NCBI GenBank assembly: GCA_029267975.1 | Contig: JAJUHH010000116.1 | Span: 1-8,218, forward strand | Direction of reading: 5' to 3' | From: Clostridiales bacterium | GTDB lineage: Bacteria > Bacillota > Clostridia > Lachnospirales > Lachnospiraceae | DNA length: 8,218 nt | Part shown: piece after piece, positions 1-3,712 of the stretch | Numbering within the stretch: the first letter of the stretch is position 1 | How the letters are laid out: every line of letters starts with the position of its first letter | Made by a program: the position numbers and the translations under genes | Notes under the pieces: generated by a model | Databases searched by the model: none | The model's input: only the letters and a program-made list of their open reading frames with translations | What the model was told of the DNA's origin: nothing

Positions 1-55
1 ATAAGGGTGACCCAAAAGCAGCTGTATGCTCCTTGAGTCCCCCTTATCTTTTCCT
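1..55 (+). terminator. Terminator-like hairpin at the left edge
   Basis: ATAAGGG (1-7) pairs with CCCTTAT (41-47), GAC (9-11) with GTC (37-39) and AGCA (17-20) with TGCT (27-30), giving an interrupted stem followed by a short CTTTTCCT run. It could end a plus-strand gene lying left of the window. The U tract is weak and the upstream gene is not visible, so another structured RNA or a chance fold is possible. Confidence 0.4.
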
Positions 56-111
56 CAATTACCTCTATGAAAGAAAATAATTGATCGTATTATTTAGTAC
101 TCTCCCCACCT

Positions 112-138
112 AAAATAGTATAGGAAAAAAACTATTTT
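112..138. repeat. AT-rich inverted repeat downstream of the degV gene
   Basis: AAAATAGT (112-119) and ACTATTTT (131-138) are a perfect 8-bp inverted repeat around an 11-base spacer that contains seven A residues. It lies about 75 bases past the degV stop on the minus strand. The stem is almost free of G and C, so it is a poor intrinsic terminator; it may be an operator or a weak terminator for the marR-degV transcript. No better terminator for that operon is visible in 1-214. Confidence 0.35.
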
Positions 139-145
139 GACAAAT

Positions 146-177
146 CAAATATTGCTTAAATCGTGTCAAGTATTGCT
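146..177. repeat. Pair of imperfect 11-bp direct repeats, 21 bp apart
   Basis: CAAATATTGCT (146-156) and CAAGTATTGCT (167-177) match at 10 of 11 positions with a 21-bp period, about two helical turns. A TTGACA (137-142) and its inverse TGTCAA (164-169) sit around and within them, but neither has a convincing -10 partner. The spacing would suit a protein bound on one face of the helix, possibly controlling a gene left of the window. Function is unknown. Confidence 0.3.
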
Positions 178-214
178 GACATAATTATGGGAAAGGGATT
201 TTAGTGAAAAAGTT

Positions 215-1057
215 CTATTTTCTAATGTAGGTGATTACACAACCACCCGGTCCTGCATGGGTTCCTACAACACAGCCCACAGGAAACAGCTGGGTCTGGC
301 TCAGCTTAAACCTGGCATTAACGCTCTCCATTAGCTGCCTGCCCTTACTGTCCTCGGCAGTATAGCCATAACAAACAGGATAATTGCTGTCAGGCAGCCC
401 ATATTCCTCAACTAACTCAAGGACCTTAGCAATAGCCTTGTTGGTACCGCGTTCCTTGCCTGCCACCTGAATCACCCCATCTCTCAGTTGAATAATCGGC
501 TTGAACTTAAGTAAGGAACCGATGATGGTAGAAGATTTGGACAGACGTCCTCCCTTATGCAAATATTCCAGGGTATCCACAACGGCAAACAGTACCAAAC
601 GCTCCTTCAGTTCGTTCAGAAGTTGTGCAATCTGTGCTGCACTCTTTCCTTCCGCTGCAAACTTGATTGCTTGGTTTACCAACAGCCTTAAGCCCGTGGT
701 TACATTGAGGCTGTCGACAATGTGTATTTCCTCATATTGGGCAAGCTCTTTTGCTATGGTGGCACTTTGCACCGTTCCGCTTAATTTGGCAGATACCAGA
801 ATTGCTACAACGCTGTCTCCTGCCTCCTTTGCTTCTTTAAAGCTACTTAAAAAATCATCCGGCGATGGTTGTGAGGTTGTCGGCAATTTCTCCGCCTTTA
901 CAAGCTTCTCATAGAAACCCTCAATGGTGATTTCCTTTCCATCCCGATATTCCTTCTCACCAAAGATAACCTTCAGCGGAATTACCGTGATTCCTAACTG
1001 CTTTGCCTCTGCTGGGCTGATATCAGAGGTTGAATCTGTGATTATTCTTATTCCCAT
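215..1057 (-). CDS. DegV family protein, FakB-like fatty-acid-binding subunit
   Basis: Cytosolic EDD-fold lipid carrier of 280 residues, the usual family length. In the characterised members (FakB) the protein holds a fatty acid in a closed pocket and presents it to the kinase FakA, giving acyl phosphate for phospholipid synthesis. Family signatures are in order: N-terminal IITDSTSD (5-12), TTSQPSP (60-66) and SAKLSGT (89-95, S93) for carboxylate binding, YLHKGGRLSK (165-174, R171), and a C-terminal THAGPGG (266-272, H267). The ATG is preceded by AGGAGAAGG at a suitable distance. It follows the MarR gene by only 17 bases on the same strand, so the two are almost certainly cotranscribed. No fakA homologue is in the window; as these genomes usually encode several DegV paralogues, the bound lipid cannot be named. 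Family assignment is secure; the FakB role is inferred from family knowledge. Confidence 0.93.
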   Translation of the reverse strand: MGIRIITDSTSDISPAEAKQLGITVIPLKVIFGEKEYRDGKEITIEGFYEKLVKAEKLPTTSQPSPDDFLSSFKEAKEAGDSVVAILVSAKLSGTVQSATIAKELAQYEEIHIVDSLNVTTGLRLLVNQAIKFAAEGKSAAQIAQLLNELKERLVLFAVVDTLEYLHKGGRLSKSSTIIGSLLKFKPIIQLRDGVIQVAGKERGTNKAIAKVLELVEEYGLPDSNYPVCYGYTAEDSKGRQLMESVNARFKLSQTQLFPVGCVVGTHAGPGGCVITYIRK

Positions 1058-1074
1058 CGTCGTCCTTCTCCTAT

Positions 1075-1497
1075 TTATGGCATAACTGTATTTAATTTTT
1101 TAATTAGTCTCTCAAGCAAGGCGATTTCCTCAGGGGAGAATTCTTCCCTGATATTACTCATCAACATGGTATTAAAGGAAGCATTCGCCCCATAATCTGT
1201 ATAGAACTTATCCGTAACCTCCAGGAAATATTCCCTGCGATCATCCTCAGAAAGCACCTTTCTGACATATCCCTTTTTGATCAGGTTGCTGATCCGGTAG
1301 GTAGCATTGGGCTGTGAGATATGCACATAATCAGCAAACTGGTGCACTGTGGGACGATTCAATAAAAAAATAGCCTCCACACAATATGATTCCGTCGGAC
1401 TCAGGCTATCTTTATCGTCATTCACCTTTGAGAAAAGATTCTTGCAATAATTATTGCGAAACTTAAAATAGAGTTTGTCAAATTCCCTTTCTAGCAT
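1075..1497 (-). CDS. MarR family winged-helix transcriptional regulator
   Basis: Predicted 140-residue DNA-binding dimer, typical for MarR proteins. N-terminal helices (1-45) precede a helix-turn-helix around residues 50-78 (HQFADYVHISQPNATYRISN) and a wing with the family-typical D-D-R at 85-88 (SEDDRREYFLEV), then C-terminal dimerisation helices. The reading frame extends upstream to a TTG at 1527, but AGGAG at 1506-1510 lies 8 bases before the ATG at 1497, so I chose that start. It is first in an operon with the DegV/FakB gene, with a strong promoter at 1629-1657 and a roughly 125-base leader holding palindromes that could be its own operators. FabT, the streptococcal regulator of fatty-acid synthesis, is also of the MarR family and senses acyl chains, so a lipid-sensing role is attractive given the neighbour; the sequence alone does not show the ligand. 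Cysteines C18 and C39 leave a redox-sensing alternative open. Confidence 0.9.
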   Translation of the reverse strand: MLEREFDKLYFKFRNNYCKNLFSKVNDDKDSLSPTESYCVEAIFLLNRPTVHQFADYVHISQPNATYRISNLIKKGYVRKVLSEDDRREYFLEVTDKFYTDYGANASFNTMLMSNIREEFSPEEIALLERLIKKLNTVMP

Positions 1498-1505
1498 GCT
1501 ATCAT

Positions 1506-1510
1506 CTCCT
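1506..1510 (-). promoter_or_regulatory. Ribosome binding site fixing the MarR start
   Basis: AGGAG on the minus strand, 8 bases before the ATG at 1497. The longer frame beginning at the TTG at 1527 has no comparable site and would place this AGGAG inside the coding sequence, so the 140-residue form is preferred. Confidence 0.8.
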
Positions 1511-1523
1511 AATATCCTTCCGT

Positions 1524-1535
1524 ACAATTAATTGT
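1524..1535. promoter_or_regulatory. Perfect 12-bp palindrome in the marR leader, candidate operator
   Basis: ACAATTAATTGT is a perfect palindrome lying 13 bases upstream of the marR ribosome binding site and downstream of the promoter. MarR proteins bind AT-rich palindromes of about this size close to their own genes, so autorepression here is plausible. This is inference from position and symmetry; short AT-rich palindromes also arise by chance. Confidence 0.4.
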
Positions 1536-1574
1536 TTAAAAAATGGCTCCATACATTTCCCTGAACCATACTAT

Positions 1575-1606
1575 GAATTATATATGAGTAAAAAATAATA
1601 TAATTC
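1575..1606. repeat. 9-bp inverted repeat in the marR leader
   Basis: GAATTATAT (1575-1583) and ATATAATTC (1598-1606) are perfect inverted repeats with a 14-base spacer, starting about 15 bases downstream of the predicted marR transcription start. It could be a second operator or an RNA hairpin in the untranslated leader. The all-AT core limits confidence. Confidence 0.4.
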
Positions 1607-1628
1607 AAATTTTTTAACTTTCCAAGTA

Positions 1629-1657
1629 ATACTATCATTAACCCTATGCTTTGTCAA
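1629..1657 (-). promoter_or_regulatory. Sigma-A promoter of the marR-degV operon
   Basis: On the minus strand, TTGACA (1652-1657) is separated by exactly 17 bp from TAGTAT (1629-1634). The -35 is perfect and the -10 matches 4 of 6. Transcription would start near 1622, leaving an untranslated leader of about 125 bases with palindromic sequence before marR. Confidence 0.8.
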
Positions 1658-1815
1658 CCTAAGAACAGTTATAATAATACTATTTTTATATAATTATGAA
1701 GAATATTATATGTTTTTAGTGAAAAAACTCCGAAGCTATTTACGGAAGGAAATGTTATAAGTTATAAAGCTTAATTCTTCACATATTTTATATTAATTAT
1801 TACATGATCCTCTTA

Positions 1816-1844
1816 TTGACATAAATCCCAGCCACAAGTATATT
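1816..1844 (+). promoter_or_regulatory. Sigma-A promoter of the ccdA-trx fusion gene
   Basis: TTGACA (1816-1821), a 17-bp spacer and TATATT (1839-1844; 5 of 6). Transcription would start near 1851, about 70 bases before the ATG. An interrupted dyad, TATTAGTAT (1841-1849) with ATAC-CC-TAATA (1856-1866), covers the -10 and the start site and could be a repressor site. Confidence 0.75.
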
Positions 1845-1920
1845 AGTATTAACTGATACCCTAATAAATATGTAGTAGCTATCCGTATCCTATCCGGACG
1901 AAGAAAGGAGTTCCGCCCAT

Positions 1921-3252
1921 ATGGCTAACCTGATCTCAGCCAGCAATATCAATTTTATACTCGTATTTATCGAAGGCATTTTATCCTTCTTCTCCCCCTG
2001 TGTTGTTCCTCTGATCCCTGTTTATATCAGTTATTTAGCCGGCAATGCAAAGAAGCAGTCAGAAGATGGCAGTATCACCTATGAACGAAAGAAGGTTTTT
2101 CTTCATACCCTGTTCTTTGTTCTGGGAATATCCACTGCTTTCTTTCTCCTGGGCATATCCATCACTGCACTGGGCGGCTTCTTCCAGTCAAACCGCTCCT
2201 TCATTACCCGGATTGGCGGTATCATAATATTGCTGCTGGGTCTGGTACAGGTGGGTTTCATTGAAATAAAATTCTTACAGAAAGAACGCAAATTTGTCTT
2301 TGATCCCGGAAACCGTGGTATGAATCCTGTAATCGCTTATATTATGGGCTTCACTTTCAGCTTTGCATGGACTCCCTGTGTGGGACCCGCCTTATCCTCG
2401 GTCCTGATCCTGGCATCCTCCAGCAACAGCTCAATGATTGGCAACCTTTTGGTACTGGTCTATTCCCTTGGCTTTGTTATTCCGTTTTTACTGCTTGGCT
2501 TATTCACAACCCAAGCTCTCATGTTCCTGAAAAAGCATAAGAATTTAATTAAATATACAGTAAAAGCAGGTGGTGTTATCCTAATCCTCATTGGTATTAT
2601 GACCTTTACCGGTTGGATGAACGGCATCTCCTCCTACTTTAACAGATTTGTTCCCCAGACAACAGTTCCCGGAAGCGGCAAGGATAGCAGCGATGAGATA
2701 CCGGCGGAAGATGCTGCACTGACTCCTGGTCCTGAGGTTAGTAATTCTTCCGAAGCAAGCAATACCTCCGAACCTACCACAGCTCCCAAGGCCAGCACTC
2801 AGGAGTTAACTCCGGCCTTTGACTTTACCCTGACAGATCAATATGGTGTGCAGCACACCCTGTCTGATTATAAGGGAAAGGTGGTATTTCTAAACTTCTG
2901 GGCAACCTGGTGTCCTCCCTGTCAGAAGGAAATGCCGGATATAGAGCAGCTTTATCTGGATAACGGTAAGAATGAGGGTGATGTGATCGTCCTTGGGGTT
3001 GCTAACCCATCCACCCCAGAGTATCCCAATAATAGCGACTTATCTGTAGAAAAGGTGACAGATTTCTTAAATACAAATGGTTATACCTTCCCCGTGGTCT
3101 TTGATGAGACAGGCGAAATTCTTTCCCTATACCGTATATCAGCCTTTCCTACCACCTTTATCATTAATCCGGATGGTAAGATCTATGGCTATGCTGCCGG
3201 TATGCTGACCCGTGAGATCATGGATAATGCAATTAAAAGTGCCATGGAATAG
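1921..3252 (+). CDS. CcdA/DsbD-like membrane thiol-electron transporter fused to a TlpA/ResA-like thioredoxin domain
   Basis: Predicted 443-residue membrane protein carrying reducing equivalents from cytosolic thioredoxin across the membrane to its own extracytoplasmic thioredoxin domain. Residues 1-238 form a six-helix CcdA domain (helices near 12-38, 58-85, 97-117, 137-168, 173-203, 213-236) with the paired redox cysteines C27 (FSPCVVPLIP) and C153 (WTPCVGPAL). A Ser/Thr/Glu/Pro-rich linker (about 240-297) leads to a thioredoxin fold with FWATWCPPC (C331, C334) and a cis-proline at P410 (SAFPTT). Known CcdA topology, with both ends outside, fits an exported C-terminal domain. AAAGGAG (1904-1910) precedes the ATG by 10 bases. 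In aerobes separate CcdA and TlpA/ResA proteins serve cytochrome c maturation; no cytochrome gene is nearby, so general thiol reduction, metalloprotein or oxidative-stress repair in the envelope is more likely. It appears monocistronic. Confidence 0.92.
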   Translation: MANLISASNINFILVFIEGILSFFSPCVVPLIPVYISYLAGNAKKQSEDGSITYERKKVFLHTLFFVLGISTAFFLLGISITALGGFFQSNRSFITRIGGIIILLLGLVQVGFIEIKFLQKERKFVFDPGNRGMNPVIAYIMGFTFSFAWTPCVGPALSSVLILASSSNSSMIGNLLVLVYSLGFVIPFLLLGLFTTQALMFLKKHKNLIKYTVKAGGVILILIGIMTFTGWMNGISSYFNRFVPQTTVPGSGKDSSDEIPAEDAALTPGPEVSNSSEASNTSEPTTAPKASTQELTPAFDFTLTDQYGVQHTLSDYKGKVVFLNFWATWCPPCQKEMPDIEQLYLDNGKNEGDVIVLGVANPSTPEYPNNSDLSVEKVTDFLNTNGYTFPVVFDETGEILSLYRISAFPTTFIINPDGKIYGYAAGMLTREIMDNAIKSAME

Positions 3253-3282
3253 TAGCGGTATAACATGCTGGCAAAATCTGCT

Positions 3283-3312
3283 TTGACAGGGACAGATGGT
3301 ATATGCTATAAT
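3283..3312 (+). promoter_or_regulatory. Near-consensus promoter of the mutS2-like leader
   Basis: Perfect TTGACA (3283-3288), an 18-bp spacer and perfect TATAAT (3307-3312), with TG at 3304-3305 forming an extended -10. Transcription should start near 3319, almost 400 bases before the mutS2-like ATG. Such a strong promoter followed by several terminators suggests constitutive initiation with control at elongation. I find no credible promoter downstream of the last terminator. Confidence 0.88.
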
Positions 3313-3357
3313 ACATTTGTAAATAATAATCAATCATAGTATGAAAGGACGGTTTTG

Positions 3358-3396
3358 ATGTCGGTATTATCTGTAAATGAGGTTTGTGCGAACTAG
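3358..3396 (+). CDS. Putative 12-residue leader peptide (upstream ORF)
   Basis: ATG to TAG encoding MSVLSVNEVCAN. AAAGGA (3344-3349) ends 8 bases before the ATG, as good a ribosome binding site as those of the real genes here, and the ORF lies about 40 bases after the predicted transcription start. Its last codons and stop fall in a small hairpin (3385-3400). There is no run of a single amino acid, so amino-acid-specific attenuation of the trp/his type is unlikely; a ribosome slowed by an antibiotic or other translation stress is a better fit. I do not recognise the peptide as a known leader. A five-codon ATG frame (3341-3358) just upstream overlaps the start. Without comparison to homologous loci a chance ORF cannot be excluded. 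Confidence 0.55.
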   Translation: MSVLSVNEVCAN

Positions 3397-3415
3397 CACA
3401 TAATTGAATCGATTT

Positions 3416-3441
3416 AGGTACACAGCAGTATACCTTTTTTT
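3416..3441 (+). terminator. Leader terminator T1, overlapped by an alternative stem
   Basis: AGGTA (3416-3420) pairs with TACCT (3431-3435), a C-A mismatch follows, then AC/GT and an AGCA loop; seven T residues run from 3435 to 3441. The stem is short, making T1 a conditional terminator rather than a strong one. The longer exclusive stem 3413-3422/3444-3453 uses the same 5' arm, but its 3' arm lies beyond the U tract and so can form only once polymerase has passed. Confidence 0.6.
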
Positions 3442-3503
3442 CTTGTACCTAAAATTCTACCTTTACAGAAATACTCAAACTGTCTTGTATGGATATAGAC
3501 CTC

Positions 3504-3537
3504 AAGGCATAATAGGGTTACCCTGTTATGCCTTTTT
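3504..3537 (+). terminator. Strong intrinsic terminator T2 in the leader
   Basis: AAGGCATAATAGGG (3504-3517) pairs with CCCTGTTATGCCTT (3521-3534), 14 pairs with one G-U wobble, around a UUA loop, and is followed by T residues to 3537. It lies well inside the leader, about 180 bases before the mutS2-like start. It could also serve the upstream ccdA-trx transcript, which has no terminator of its own between 3252 and the promoter at 3283. Confidence 0.85.
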
Positions 3538-3588
3538 CTAATATGCAAGGACCGGTCATTGCTCCGCCCTGCCTATCCTGCAACAACC

Positions 3589-3647
3589 ATGCCCACAGAG
3601 TAGCTTCCCTGCTGTAATGGTAGCGCTTACTGTGGGCATTTTTATTT
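3589..3647 (+). terminator. Strong intrinsic terminator T3 in the leader
   Basis: ATGCCCACA (3589-3597) pairs perfectly with TGTGGGCAT (3631-3639); GTAGC (3600-3604) can extend the stem against GCTTAC with one bulge. TTTTTATTT (3639-3647) follows. The terminator ends only 65 bases before the mutS2-like ATG, with no promoter between, so expression of that gene requires readthrough. Confidence 0.82.
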
Positions 3648-3660
3648 GATAATTTAATTT

Positions 3661-3686
3661 AATCATTTCATTCAATCATTTCATTT
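3661..3686 (+). repeat. Tandem 13-bp repeat before the mutS2-like ribosome binding site
   Basis: AATCATTTCATTC (3661-3673) is followed at once by AATCATTTCATTT (3674-3686), 12 of 13 identical. It lies between terminator T3 and the ribosome binding site AAGGAG (3697-3702), in an unstructured AT-rich stretch. It may be a slippage duplication that keeps the translation start accessible. Confidence 0.6.
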
Positions 3687-3712
3687 GTAAAATCATAAGG
3701 AGTAATAAGAAA

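Larger units (their letters stand above)
1498..1920. other. Divergent intergenic region between marR and the ccdA-trx gene
   Basis: This 423-base stretch contains the two divergent promoters and leader palindromes listed separately. The part between the promoters (about 1660-1815) is strongly AT-rich and has no usable ORF. It carries a tandem heptamer GTTATAA (1754-1760 and 1761-1767) and a near-palindrome GTTTTT-AGTGA-AAAAAC (1712-1728). I recognise no RNA gene in it. Confidence 0.6.
3319..3712 (+). ncRNA. Structured leader RNA of the mutS2-like gene, putative translation-coupled attenuator
   Basis: About 394 untranslated bases from the predicted transcription start to the mutS2-like ATG. 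In order: a 12-codon ORF with its own ribosome binding site (3358-3396); a hairpin TGTGC/GCACA (3385-3389 with 3396-3400) over the last codons and stop; hairpin T1 with a U tract (3416-3441); a strong hairpin T2 (3504-3537); a further hairpin TGCA-a-GGA/TCCTGCA (3544-3551 with 3576-3582); and strong hairpin T3 (3589-3647). A perfect 10-bp pairing, TTTAGGTACA (3413-3422) with TGTACCTAAA (3444-3453), shares its 5' arm with T1 and so excludes it. Translated short ORFs before terminators are the hallmark of ribosome-mediated attenuation. I recognise no known riboswitch or T-box. Structures were found by eye, without energy calculation. Confidence 0.65.

Noticed and set aside
137..165. TTGACA at 137-142 as a plus-strand promoter
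   Set aside because: No acceptable -10 occurs 16-18 bp downstream.
501..914. Plus-strand frame of 137 codons inside degV
   Set aside because: It is antisense to a clear DegV gene, Ser/Thr-rich as expected of a shadow frame, with no recognised family.
3462..3490. TTTACA-N17-TTGTAT as an internal promoter in the leader
   Set aside because: The -10 matches only 3 of 6 and the following T2 and T3 would still stop the transcript.
3319..3540. T-box or known riboswitch
   Set aside because: I see no T-box sequence of the AGGGTGGTACCGCG type and no recognised aptamer core; the upstream ORF and hairpins fit translational attenuation better.
3688..3693. TAAAAT as a -10 just before the mutS2-like gene
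   Set aside because: There is no -35 at the right distance, and transcription would start at or inside the ribosome binding site.
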